Shown here piece after piece: positions 8,356 through 16,506 of a DNA stretch of 18,383 nucleotides. The DNA comes from an uncultured Thomasclavelia sp. (GTDB lineage Bacteria; Bacillota_I; Bacilli_A; Erysipelotrichales; Coprobacillaceae): assembly GCA_910588165.1 (NCBI GenBank), contig CAJUOR010000013.1:1-18383 (forward strand), read 5' to 3'. Every line of letters begins with the position of its first letter. The stretch's first letter is position 1. Position numbers and translations under genes: made by a program. Below the pieces are notes generated by a model. That model worked only from the letters and a program-made list of their open reading frames with translations, did no database searches and was not told where the DNA came from.

Positions 8356-9261
8356 ATGGGACAAAAATTATCAGAAACGGAAAGTCGTAATAGTCGTACG
8401 CTACATATTGATGAAGCTTCAACACTTGAACAGTTGACCCTTATCAATCAGGAAGATATGCTTGTGGCTATGGCTGTCAAAGAGGTTTTGCCTACGTTAG
8501 CTAAGGCGGTTGATGAAGCTTCAAAACGGTTAGCACAAGGTGGGCACGTGTATTATGTCGGTGCCGGAACAAGCGGAAGATTAGGCGTTTTAGATGCTTC
8601 CGAATGTCCGCCGACCTATGGGGTAAGTCAAGATTTATTTGTCGGTTTAATGGCCGGTGGCAAAGACGCTATGTTTGAGGCTAAAGAGGGGGAAGAAGAC
8701 TCTAGGCAATCAGGGAAAAGTGATTTAGAGGCTCTTGATTTGACAGAAAAAGATATTGTATTCGGATTAGCAGCTTCAGGTAGAACCCCTTATGTTTTAG
8801 GGGCTTTAGATTACGGCAATGAAGTTGGGGCATTGACAATCAGCTTGTGCTGTGTAAGCTCAGGGGAAATTTCAAGCCATGCAACTTATGCCCTTGAGGT
8901 TATTACAGGACCGGAGGCAGTTACCGGTTCAACTAGAATGAAAGCCGGAACAGCTCAAAAAATGGTTTTAAATATGTTTTCTTCAACTTTGATGATTAAA
9001 GCCGGAAAAGTTTATGAAAACTTAATGGTAGATGTTCGTCCGACAAATGAGAAATTAGTGAAAAGAGCTTGTCGAATTATCAGTACTTGCTGTGATATTT
9101 CAGATGACCAAGCCCATGCCTATTTATTGCAGGCAAAAGGTGAGGTTAAGGTAGCTATTATCATGTGTTTAGCTCATTGTACAAGTGAAGAAGCCCAAAG
9201 CATTCTTGAAAAACATCATGGTCATGTGGCTAAAGCGATGAGAGCGTACACCAAATGTTAG
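8356..9261 (+). CDS. murQ: N-acetylmuramic acid 6-phosphate etherase MurQ
   Basis: 301 residues, the normal length for the family. A cytoplasmic SIS-fold enzyme that cleaves the lactyl ether of MurNAc-6-phosphate, giving GlcNAc-6-phosphate and D-lactate. The phosphosugar loop GAGTSGR is at 69-75. Glu83 (in DASECPP) and Glu114 (in KEGEED) fall exactly at the positions of the catalytic acid and base known from the E. coli enzyme. The signature GPEAVTGSTRMKAGTAQK lies in the second half, and a C-terminal helical UBA-like segment (EEAQSILEKHHGHVAKAM) closes the protein. It is the first gene of the operon, and its last seven bases overlap anmK. The products of the two downstream kinases are its expected substrates. 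Confidence 0.97.
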   Translation: MGQKLSETESRNSRTLHIDEASTLEQLTLINQEDMLVAMAVKEVLPTLAKAVDEASKRLAQGGHVYYVGAGTSGRLGVLDASECPPTYGVSQDLFVGLMAGGKDAMFEAKEGEEDSRQSGKSDLEALDLTEKDIVFGLAASGRTPYVLGALDYGNEVGALTISLCCVSSGEISSHATYALEVITGPEAVTGSTRMKAGTAQKMVLNMFSSTLMIKAGKVYENLMVDVRPTNEKLVKRACRIISTCCDISDDQAHAYLLQAKGEVKVAIIMCLAHCTSEEAQSILEKHHGHVAKAMRAYTKC

Positions 9262-10409
9262 CGGTTGGTTTAATGTCAGGCACTTCGCTTGACGGTATTG
9301 ATGCTGCCTTGTGTGAGATTTCAGGGCAGGGACAAAAAACAAAATTAAAGCTCTTGGAATTTGTTACTTATCCTTTGGAGGATACATTAGTTAAAAAAAT
9401 CAAAATGGCTTGTTTTAAAGAATCGTCTTCTGTTGACTTAATTTGTTCGCTGAACTTTGAGTTAGGGTATGCCTTTAGTAAGGCGGTTAGTTGTGTGTTG
9501 GAAAAAGCCGGTAAAACATCAGAAGACTTAGATTTTATTGCCAGCCACGGACAAACCATTTATCATCAGCCTTTTAGCGATGATACACATATAGCTTCTA
9601 CCTTACAAATCGGTGAGCCTGCCATTATTGCCTATCAACACAACTGTCCGGTTGTTTCTGATTTTAGAGTGATGGATATGGCAGCAGGTGGGCAAGGCGC
9701 ACCGCTTGTGCCATATAGTGAATATTTGTTGTACAGTCAAAAAGATGTCAATATGGTTTTATTGAATATCGGCGGGATTGGGAATGTAACGTGGTTAGAT
9801 GGTTCACTGGATTTAGGACATATTATAGCTTTTGATACCGGTCCGGGAAACATGATGGTCAATGCTGCTATGAAAAAACTATATCAACAAGACTATGATA
9901 ATCATGGTCAAATCGGTGCAACAGGAAAGCTTATTGATAGCTTGTATGAGGAATTGATAAGTGATCGTTATTTTGCTTTAGAGATTCCTAAAAGTACAGG
10001 TAGAGAGTGGTTTGGTGAAGATCGAACATTGGCGTTAGTTGAAAAATATCGAGATTATCCGCATGAAGATATTATTTACACATTGACGGCTTTTACAGTT
10101 TATGGGGGCGTTTATCATATCGAGAAGTATTTAGCTAAGATAAAACCGGTCGATTTGCTTTTAGTTGGCGGTGGGGGTGCCCATAATTTATTGATGCTGG
10201 ATTTATTGCGAAAAGCTTTGCCTAAAACAAAGGTTATGACTCAAGATGAATATGGGTACCATAGTGATGCTAAGGAAGCTTTGGCTTTTGTGGTGATGGG
10301 CAATGAAACGCTCCATCAGGCACCTAGTAATGTACCTAGTGCCACAGGTGCTAAAGAATTAGTAATTTTAGGGAATATAACGCCCTGTTCAAGAAAAAGA
10401 GGTGGCTAA
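9255..10409 (+). CDS. anmK: Anhydro-N-acetylmuramic acid kinase AnmK
   Basis: 384 residues, close to the usual 370-390. It hydrolyses the 1,6-anhydro ring of anhMurNAc and phosphorylates it with ATP, giving MurNAc-6-phosphate for MurQ. The N-terminal ATP-site motif GLMSGTSLDGID is at 5-16. FDTGPGN contains Asp194, equivalent to the catalytic aspartate of characterised AnmK. The C-terminal LLVGGGGAHN is the second nucleotide-binding loop typical of the ASKHA kinase fold. The ATG overlaps the murQ stop by seven bases and has no strong ribosome binding site of its own, so translation is probably coupled to murQ. A working AnmK implies that anhydro-muropeptides, the products of lytic transglycosylases, reach the cytoplasm. 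Confidence 0.96.
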   Translation: MLAVGLMSGTSLDGIDAALCEISGQGQKTKLKLLEFVTYPLEDTLVKKIKMACFKESSSVDLICSLNFELGYAFSKAVSCVLEKAGKTSEDLDFIASHGQTIYHQPFSDDTHIASTLQIGEPAIIAYQHNCPVVSDFRVMDMAAGGQGAPLVPYSEYLLYSQKDVNMVLLNIGGIGNVTWLDGSLDLGHIIAFDTGPGNMMVNAAMKKLYQQDYDNHGQIGATGKLIDSLYEELISDRYFALEIPKSTGREWFGEDRTLALVEKYRDYPHEDIIYTLTAFTVYGGVYHIEKYLAKIKPVDLLLVGGGGAHNLLMLDLLRKALPKTKVMTQDEYGYHSDAKEALAFVVMGNETLHQAPSNVPSATGAKELVILGNITPCSRKRGG

Positions 10410-10410
10410 A

Positions 10411-11313
10411 ATGTATTATATTGGTGTAGACGGTGGTGGAACGAAAACTTTATTTACACTTTTTGATGATATGGGCACAAGTTTAGACGTTGTAGAATTA
10501 GGAACGTGCCATCATGCTCAAATCGGTTATGACGGTTTAGAGAAAATCATTCGTAAAGGTGTAGGTAAACTATTGAAAAAACAGCCTGACATTCATAAAA
10601 AAGATGTCTTTGTCAGCATGGGTTTAGCCGGTTACGGTCAGGAAAAGAAAGTACGAGCTAAAATGGAAAAAGCCATCGCTAAAGCTCTGGAAGGTTTTGC
10701 ATGGTTTTTAACGAATGATATTGAAACAGCCTTGACGGGTGCTTTAAATGGGAATGACGGTATTTTAGTTATTGCGGGTACCGGTTCGATTGCGATGTTG
10801 AAACAAAATGAAAGTTTAACTAGAATCGGTGGTTGGGGCTATATGATAGGTGATGAAGGCAGTGCTTATTGGCTAGCTAAAAAAATGCTGGCGGCTTTTT
10901 CGAAAATGGCAGATGGGCGTTTACCGCAAACAGCCCTCTATGGTATTTTAAAAGAAGCATTGAATTTAGCTGAAACGGCAGATATTATTAGCTATGTTGC
11001 TTTAACATTGGAAAATAAGCGAGAAAAAATAGCTGAATTAACTCCATATCTAAGTCAAGCGGCAAGTTTGCAAGACGAAGTCGCATTACAAATTTTTGAT
11101 GAGGCAGCCAAGGAATTAGCCTTGATGGTTAATGTCTTAGCCAATCAGTCTAAGGCTGATAAAGTGATGGCTTCGTATGTCGGTGGGGTATTTAAAAGCG
11201 GAGATTTCTTTATGTCAAGCTTGATTAAATATCTCGATTCAAAAGTGCTTTTAATTGCACCGATGGGAACGCCTTGTGACGGAGCTTACTTATTAGCAAA
11301 AAAACATCATTAA
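10411..11313 (+). CDS. BadF/BadG-type amino-sugar kinase (MurNAc/GlcNAc kinase, MurK/NagK-like)
   Basis: 300 residues of the ASKHA kinase fold. Phosphate-1 loop GVDGGGTKT at 5-13, a GLAGYGQ segment, phosphate-2 loop IAGTGS, and GGWGYMIGDEGSAYWLA as in GlcNAc kinases, plus a C-terminal GGVFKSGD adenosine-site motif. Related enzymes phosphorylate GlcNAc, and Clostridium MurK also phosphorylates MurNAc at O6. Next to murQ and anmK, a MurNAc/GlcNAc kinase feeding MurQ is the likeliest role (inference). I chose ATG 10411 over the in-frame GTG at 10402, because AGAGGTGG (10398-10405) sits at the right distance from the ATG and would overlap the GTG itself. The anmK stop ends one base before this ATG. 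It is the last gene before the terminator at 11321. Confidence 0.85.
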   Translation: MYYIGVDGGGTKTLFTLFDDMGTSLDVVELGTCHHAQIGYDGLEKIIRKGVGKLLKKQPDIHKKDVFVSMGLAGYGQEKKVRAKMEKAIAKALEGFAWFLTNDIETALTGALNGNDGILVIAGTGSIAMLKQNESLTRIGGWGYMIGDEGSAYWLAKKMLAAFSKMADGRLPQTALYGILKEALNLAETADIISYVALTLENKREKIAELTPYLSQAASLQDEVALQIFDEAAKELALMVNVLANQSKADKVMASYVGGVFKSGDFFMSSLIKYLDSKVLLIAPMGTPCDGAYLLAKKHH

Positions 11314-11320
11314 ATCCAAT

Positions 11321-11365
11321 AAAAAAGACGATATCTTCGGTTTGAAGCCGAAAATATCGTCTTTT
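11321..11365. terminator. Bidirectional terminator between convergent genes
   Basis: A long hairpin: A-run plus GACGATAT, one C/A mismatch, TTCGG, a seven-base loop, then CCGAA, ATATCGTC and TTTT. It has a T run on either strand, so it can end both the murQ operon (stop 11313) and the minus-strand gene whose stop lies at 11369. Confidence 0.9.
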
Positions 11366-11368
11366 GGT

Positions 11369-11890
11369 TTATCTTAGTTTAGTGAATTTAGCTTTTAACA
11401 TCTGAATATTGACGAAACGAACAGAATATGTATATTGTTTTTGCCCATAAATAAACATCATTTGATTTTTTTTAGGGAAAGACATTTTACGCATTCTGCG
11501 TATTTCAAACATTCGGTTAGCGATTAAGATATTCTTTTTCCCGATAAAGAAAATATCTTGAAACTCAATTGCTGCTATAAGTGAAATAACCGTTAATAAG
11601 TTAGGTGTATTCAAAGCAGCATACATTTTTTGGTCACTAGATAGACTATCAGATGAAAGAATTTGGATTTCCATAATAATAGTTCCCGTTAAAACAATTA
11701 AATAAATAACGTAAAGAATTCCCAAAATGATTTTACCCTTTTTATTGAGTGCTAATTGTAAGCTTTCATCAGTCTTTTTGGCTTTGAAAATACCGTAAAT
11801 ACTAGAAATGATAACCAATGTAAAGTAAACTAAAACAATCAGTAACCCCCAAGGCAATGCCTTGCCAATAAAATCCATTATATTTTCCAT
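11369..11890 (-). CDS. Small three-helix membrane protein of unknown function
   Basis: 173 residues; I do not recognise the family. Three hydrophobic segments are clear at about 11-33, 51-73 and 94-117. They are followed by a strongly basic tail of about 55 residues (FEIRRMRKMSFPKKNQMM, then short beta-like strands), which is probably cytoplasmic by the positive-inside rule. The short linker between helices one and two is also charged (KAKKTDES). The ATG at 11890 has AGAGGT (forward 11898-11903) seven bases upstream; an internal Met at residue 5 is a less likely start. It follows the helicase gene by 39 bases, but a good promoter inside the end of that gene suggests it can be transcribed alone. 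No function is assigned. Confidence 0.75.
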   Translation of the reverse strand: MENIMDFIGKALPWGLLIVLVYFTLVIISSIYGIFKAKKTDESLQLALNKKGKIILGILYVIYLIVLTGTIIMEIQILSSDSLSSDQKMYAALNTPNLLTVISLIAAIEFQDIFFIGKKNILIANRMFEIRRMRKMSFPKKNQMMFIYGQKQYTYSVRFVNIQMLKAKFTKLR

Positions 11891-11917
11891 AAATTCTACC
11901 TCTCATTCTTAATTTTT

Positions 11918-11946
11918 ATTATAATGAATTTATGACTCTTTTTCAA
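11918..11946 (-). promoter_or_regulatory. Promoter of the small membrane-protein gene
   Basis: On the minus strand, TTGAAA (forward 11941-11946), a 17-base spacer and TATAAT (forward 11918-11923). The -35 box lies inside the last codons of the helicase gene. Expected start is near 11911, with the ribosome binding site at 11898-11903. Confidence 0.75.
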
Positions 11947-14263
11947 CTGAAATATCATAGAAGTTATCTAACTGTTGGACAATCGTTTTTAAGCTGGTAG
12001 GTAGGGCATTGTGCCATTCTTCCGGGAAAAGACTTAGATATGTTTTTGTCTGATATCTTTTATCTAAAAGTAAGATAATCCCACGGTCGTTCATACTGCG
12101 AATTAAACGACCGGCAGCTTGTAAGACTTTATTAAAACCAGGATACGTATAGGCATAAGCGTAGCCTAAATCATCTTTATTAAAATGCTGATGGATAAGT
12201 TCTCTTTCTAAACAGATTTGCGGAAGACCGACACTGACGATAATGACTCCGACAACTTGATTTCCCTTTAAATCAATGCCTTCAGAGAAAATCCCACCTA
12301 ATACACCAAAAAAGAGTCTGTTTTCTTCAAATGCTTCATTAAACGCTTGTAAAAAGGCTTCTTTTTGCGGTTCACTCATCATGCTTTCCTGAAGATAGAG
12401 TTTGATGTGAGGAAGTTTTTCCTTAACTAATGATGCAACATCATTCATATAGGCATAAGACGGGAAAAAGACTAGATAATGTCCGCTCTTTTTGGACATT
12501 AGGATTTCTAAATAAGTGATAATGTCCAAATAGTAGGAAGCTCTTTGACGGAAAGTGGCTTCAATATCATTGGCGACTAAAAGACATTTGTTGTCTTTGG
12601 GAAATGGAGAAGCGTAGTAGAGCTTTTTATGGTTAGTTTTTCCACCTAAAAGATTAAAGAAATATTTAATCGGAAGAAAAGTTGCCGAAAACAGAATCAC
12701 ACTTTGTACTTTATTATAAATAGGTGCAAGACAGTGCGATGGGTCTAAGCAAAATAAATGCAATATCTGATTTTCATAGTAGGTGATGTAATTTTGATTA
12801 TAGTATTCACTAATTCTCGATACATTATTTGCCATGAAGAAGACATCTAGGAGGGTGTCTTTAAAAAGTGATTCGGGCATTTCGGGTAAATCCTGACGAG
12901 CCCGTGTGATAAAATTTTCAATCAGTTCAAGAAGCTTTTCTGATAGTTCTTTTTGAATGTAGGGTGCTTCTTGATTTTGTTGATCAATCTTTTTAAGATA
13001 ATCGACCAATTCTTTAAGTCTACGATACAAACTGCCTTTTTTGGGTTTAAAGGCTTTTCTGGCTGATTCCAAAAGATTCAAATCTAGTTCACAGGAATAC
13101 ATTTGCCTAGCTCTATCCACAAGATTGTGGGCTTCATCGACCAATAATGTATAATCATTTTTTTCATCAAAGGCTCGTTTTAAATTAACTTTAGGGTCAA
13201 ATGCGTAGTTGTAGTCACTGACAGAAACATCGGCAAAGTTATACAAGTCTAAGGAATATTCAAAAGGACAAACTCGATGTTTTTTGGCATATTGTTCTAT
13301 AACTTCTCTAGTCCAGTGTGTTTCATGAGTCAGGCAGTCTAAGAGGGCTTGATTGATGCGATCGTAATGACCGTTGGCATAAGGGCAATAGTCAGGGTGG
13401 CATTTCTTATCCTCCATAAAACAGATTTTATCCTTAGCGGTAATAGACACATAACGCAAGTATGCCCCTTTATCACAAAGCATTTCCAAACTGTCTAAAG
13501 CAACTTGTCTGGTGATTGTCTTAGCCGTTAAATACATAATTTTAGAGGTGTAACCTAAAGCCATCGCCTTTAAGGAAGGGTAGAGGGTGGAAAGGGTTTT
13601 TCCAATCCCCGTAGCTGCTTGAATAAATAAAACATCATGGTTTTTAACTGCCACAAAACAGCTCTTAGCCATTTCGTGCTGTCCTTGCCGATAGGTGCCA
13701 TAAGGGAAAGGGAGCTCTTTGAGTGTTTCATCTCTTAAGCGTTGACCTCGCACACTTAAAGTGACAAATTGTTCATAATCGTGCATTAAATCTTCAAAAA
13801 ACAAAACCAATTCTTCTTTGGCATAAGTTTTCTTGAAGTATTTTATTTCTTCGCTTTCAATATGAATATATGTCATGCGAACCCCAATTTCATTTAAGTC
13901 ATTTTGATGGGCATAAATATAGGCATAGACAAGGGCTTGAGCTAAATGGGTCGCAACAGGTTCTAAAAGTTGCGTTAAGTCTTTGGCGGTTGATTTAATT
14001 TCATCAATGCTTATGTTATCATTTTCGTGAATGATGCCATCGGCTCGTCCCGAAAGAGAAAGGACGATACCGTTAGCGAAAGTGTAATTGTAACTTAAAG
14101 GCACTTCGCTTTGATAATTATCTTTTTGTCTTTTTTGAATCAGCTGATGTAATCTTGTTCCCTCTAAAGCGTTTGATGTTGGGGCAAAGTCACTGGAGAT
14201 GCTGCCTTTACGCCCAATAAACTCAACTAAACTTCGAATGGATACTTGAAGTGTTGTTTTCAT
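11930..14263 (-). CDS. PD-(D/E)XK nuclease fused to DinG/XPD-type DNA helicase
   Basis: 777 residues. The N-terminal part (about 1-190) has Cas4/RecB-type nuclease motifs: GTRLHQ with His39, GRAD with Asp75, DEIKS with Glu88 and Lys90, and a Q motif near Gln109. The rest is a superfamily-2 helicase of the XPD/DinG class: Walker A ATGIGKT with Lys222, DEAH at 376-379, and motif VI (AAGRLIRS) near the end. Between Walker A and DEAH are Cys281, Cys288, Cys293 and Cys332, spaced as in the iron-sulfur cluster of XPD helicases. A DNA repair or structure-resolving role is likely, but the substrate is unknown. I chose the ATG at 14263: AGAGGG lies seven to eight bases before it, whereas the in-frame ATG at 14281 has no binding site and sits almost at the predicted transcription start. 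Confidence 0.88.
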   Translation of the reverse strand: MKTTLQVSIRSLVEFIGRKGSISSDFAPTSNALEGTRLHQLIQKRQKDNYQSEVPLSYNYTFANGIVLSLSGRADGIIHENDNISIDEIKSTAKDLTQLLEPVATHLAQALVYAYIYAHQNDLNEIGVRMTYIHIESEEIKYFKKTYAKEELVLFFEDLMHDYEQFVTLSVRGQRLRDETLKELPFPYGTYRQGQHEMAKSCFVAVKNHDVLFIQAATGIGKTLSTLYPSLKAMALGYTSKIMYLTAKTITRQVALDSLEMLCDKGAYLRYVSITAKDKICFMEDKKCHPDYCPYANGHYDRINQALLDCLTHETHWTREVIEQYAKKHRVCPFEYSLDLYNFADVSVSDYNYAFDPKVNLKRAFDEKNDYTLLVDEAHNLVDRARQMYSCELDLNLLESARKAFKPKKGSLYRRLKELVDYLKKIDQQNQEAPYIQKELSEKLLELIENFITRARQDLPEMPESLFKDTLLDVFFMANNVSRISEYYNQNYITYYENQILHLFCLDPSHCLAPIYNKVQSVILFSATFLPIKYFFNLLGGKTNHKKLYYASPFPKDNKCLLVANDIEATFRQRASYYLDIITYLEILMSKKSGHYLVFFPSYAYMNDVASLVKEKLPHIKLYLQESMMSEPQKEAFLQAFNEAFEENRLFFGVLGGIFSEGIDLKGNQVVGVIIVSVGLPQICLERELIHQHFNKDDLGYAYAYTYPGFNKVLQAAGRLIRSMNDRGIILLLDKRYQTKTYLSLFPEEWHNALPTSLKTIVQQLDNFYDISVEKES

Positions 14264-14290
14264 TTTACGACCCTCTTTCATATTAAATTT

Positions 14291-14299
14291 ATTATAACA
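14291..14299 (-). promoter_or_regulatory. Extended -10 promoter of the nuclease-helicase gene
   Basis: On the minus strand the bases read TGT followed by TATAAT, an extended -10 element. No good -35 box lies upstream. Transcription would begin near 14284, about 20 bases before the chosen ATG at 14263. Confidence 0.55.
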
Positions 14300-14394
14300 T
14301 AAAATGACTTTTCATAAAACTAAGAATGAGAGAATGAAAAGTGGTTAATAATTTATAAGGTCTTACATAAAATGAATACGAAAGCAGGTGTGAT

Positions 14395-16458
14395 ATGTTA
14401 ATGAAGTTTAGTGAAAAAGCCCAAAAAGCCATCGTGGTCGCCGAAGGCATTGCCTTTAATTTGGGACATCAAAATGTCGGCAGTGAACATCTATTGCTGT
14501 CTTTATTGAAAATGCAGGATACAACGTTATCTAAATTATTAAAAGAGTATCATGTGACAGATCAAGCGATTGAGAAGGATCTTCAACGTCTTTTCGGGAA
14601 AACGCAAGAACAATTATTTTATATGGAGTACACTAATGTTTTTAAGGATATTTTGGAAAGCGCTATATCTAAAAGCAGTGCAAAGCAAGAAACTAAAGTG
14701 ACTATCGAAACACTATGTCTTGCTTTATTAGAAGAGAAACAGTGTGTTGCTCATGAGTTACTGGCAAGCTATCATGTTGATTTTGAAGATGTCTTGCAAA
14801 AACTGAAAACAACTAAAAAAGGTAGTGATGAACTTGCTAAGGTTGAAAATTTAGTTAATTTGAATGCTAAAGTAAAAAGGCAACAGCCGATTGTCATCGG
14901 TCGTGATCAAGAGGTCGCTGCTTTAATTGAGATACTGTGTCGTAAAGAAAAAAATAATGTGCTGATTGTCGGTGATGCCGGTGTCGGAAAGACAGCCTTA
15001 GTAGAGAAATTGGCTTGCTTAATGAATGATATGGATAAAAATCATCCTCTATATGAGAAAACCATTTACGAATTAGACTTAGCCGGGGTTGTGGCAGGTA
15101 CAAAATATCGTGGTGAATTTGAAGATAAATTAAAGAAAATCATTGAACACGTCAAAAATGACGGACAAGCTATCGTTTTTATTGATGAAATTCATAATCT
15201 TGTCGGAGCCGGTGGTGCCGAAGGGGCGATTGATGCTTCAAATATTTTAAAACCGTACTTAGCACGTAAAGAATTGACGTGTATAGGAGCGACAACTTAT
15301 GAGGAATATCGTAAATATTTTGAAAAGGACCGTGCTTTAAACCGCCGCTTTGGTAAGATTGATTTAAAAGAAGAAAGTGAAGCGGCAACACTAAAAATAC
15401 TCGAAGGGCTAAAGGAACATTTTGAAACCTATCATCAAGTTAAGCTATCTTCTGCAATTCTTAAAAAAATCGTTGAGTTTTCCAGTTGTTATATCAAAGA
15501 AAGGCATCAGCCTGATATTGCCATTGATGTATTAGATTTAGCTTGTGTCAAATGTCGAATGGCACAACAAGATATTGTCAGTGAAGAGCTAGTGAAACAA
15601 GTGGTAGAAGGTATGACGGGCATGAATTTGCATCAAGAAGCACCTGTCATGGCTTTGAAAAAGACCTTATCTGCCAAAATTCACGGACAAGAGCGGGTGA
15701 TTGAAGATTTAACCCAACAATTAGCTTTATTAGAAGCCGGCTTGTTTAATAAAAAGCAACCTAAACTAGTGATGCTGTTTGCCGGACCGACCGGGGTAGG
15801 TAAAACCGAGATTGCCAAATTAGTTGCCAAGCATTATTACGGTCATTTGATTCGTTTAGATTTATCTGAATATAAAGAAAGTCATAGCGTTTCAAAGATT
15901 ATCGGCAGTCCACCGGGCTACGTCGGTTATGAACAGTCTTCAAGATTTTTAGACGAGGTGAAAAGACACCCGCACAGCATTATTTTATTAGATGAAGTTG
16001 ATAAGGCACATAAAGATGTCTGGCATTTATTTTTACAAGTCTTTGATGAAGGCTATATTGAAGATAGTCAGAAAAATAAAGTTGATTTCACTAACAGCAT
16101 AGTCATCATGACAACGAATATGGGTTATCATACTCAAAGTAAAGGGCGTGTCGGTTTCCAAGAGGATACCCAAAGTAAAGCTAAAAATATTTTAGAGGCT
16201 CAGTTTTCATTAGAGTTTTTAAATCGCATCGATCATGTTTTTTATTTTGATTATTTAACCAAACAAGTTTGTTGCCAAATTTTAGAAGATTGTTTAAATA
16301 GTTATCCCGAAACTTTTCAAACGTACTTTAAAGAGCATCAAAGCTTATTAGAAGAATTGGTCAAGACAAGTGAAGTTGAAAAGTATGGGGCAAGAGCTTT
16401 ACAACGCACTTTAAGGCAAGCGATTTATGACCACTGTTTAAACCAACCGGTAACCTAG
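14395..16458 (+). CDS. clpC: ClpC/ClpA-type AAA+ unfoldase lacking the middle domain
   Basis: 687 residues. An N-terminal double Clp-N repeat (1-140; FSEKAQKAIVVAE, VGSEHLLLSLL) is followed by AAA1 (Walker A GDAGVGKT 193-200, Walker B FIDEIHN with Glu265, RALNRRF arginine finger) and AAA2 (Walker A GPTGVGKT 464-471, Walker B LLDEVDK with Glu534, GYVGYE pore loop, sensor FLNRID). VGF at 586-588 is the tripeptide loop that docks ClpP, so this should be the unfolding ring of a Clp protease. Between AAA1 and AAA2 there is no coiled-coil middle domain, and the protein is about 120 residues shorter than usual ClpC. ATG 14395 or 14401 could be used; AGGTG at 14386-14390 fits either. No CtsR or CIRCE site was seen in the 131 bases upstream. 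The stop codon lies inside the terminator stem. Confidence 0.9.
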   Translation: MLMKFSEKAQKAIVVAEGIAFNLGHQNVGSEHLLLSLLKMQDTTLSKLLKEYHVTDQAIEKDLQRLFGKTQEQLFYMEYTNVFKDILESAISKSSAKQETKVTIETLCLALLEEKQCVAHELLASYHVDFEDVLQKLKTTKKGSDELAKVENLVNLNAKVKRQQPIVIGRDQEVAALIEILCRKEKNNVLIVGDAGVGKTALVEKLACLMNDMDKNHPLYEKTIYELDLAGVVAGTKYRGEFEDKLKKIIEHVKNDGQAIVFIDEIHNLVGAGGAEGAIDASNILKPYLARKELTCIGATTYEEYRKYFEKDRALNRRFGKIDLKEESEAATLKILEGLKEHFETYHQVKLSSAILKKIVEFSSCYIKERHQPDIAIDVLDLACVKCRMAQQDIVSEELVKQVVEGMTGMNLHQEAPVMALKKTLSAKIHGQERVIEDLTQQLALLEAGLFNKKQPKLVMLFAGPTGVGKTEIAKLVAKHYYGHLIRLDLSEYKESHSVSKIIGSPPGYVGYEQSSRFLDEVKRHPHSIILLDEVDKAHKDVWHLFLQVFDEGYIEDSQKNKVDFTNSIVIMTTNMGYHTQSKGRVGFQEDTQSKAKNILEAQFSLEFLNRIDHVFYFDYLTKQVCCQILEDCLNSYPETFQTYFKEHQSLLEELVKTSEVEKYGARALQRTLRQAIYDHCLNQPVT

Positions 16459-16476
16459 CTTTAAGCTAGGTTTTTT
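16452..16476 (+). terminator. Terminator of the clp gene, overlapping its stop codon
   Basis: AACCTAGCT, a three-base loop, then AGCTAGGTT running into six Ts. The TAG stop (16456-16458) is part of the left arm, so terminating ribosomes and the folding hairpin use the same bases. Confidence 0.9.
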
Positions 16477-16497
16477 CTATACATTTTGTTTTTGATA

Positions 16498-16506
16498 TGC
16501 TAAACT
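16498..16506 (+). promoter_or_regulatory. Possible extended -10 promoter of ispD
   Basis: TG, C, then TAAACT, an extended -10 pattern without a clear -35 box. It overlaps the inverted repeat at 16501-16520. The gene follows a strong terminator, so a promoter is needed here. Confidence 0.4.

Noticed and set aside
10402..10404. GTG as the start of the amino-sugar kinase
   Set aside because: It sits inside the AGAGGTGG ribosome binding site; ATG 10411 has correct spacing and matches the family N-terminus.
11930..14263. A CRISPR-linked Cas4 or defence-system role for the nuclease-helicase
   Set aside because: No repeat-spacer array, no cas genes and no other defence genes in the window, and the nuclease part lacks the cysteines of Cas4's iron-sulfur cluster.
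14279..14281. Upstream ATG of the nuclease-helicase
   Set aside because: It lacks a ribosome binding site and is only about three bases from the predicted transcription start; the ATG at 14263 has AGAGGG in place.
14300..14394. CtsR or CIRCE heat-shock operator before the clp gene
   Set aside because: I looked for tandem GGTCAAA-like heptads and for TTAGCACTC-N9-GAGTGCTAA and found neither; no convincing promoter could be fixed either.
14894..15391. Two minus-strand open frames within the clp gene
   Set aside because: Both lie wholly inside the conserved AAA1 coding region and resemble no protein; antisense shadows.
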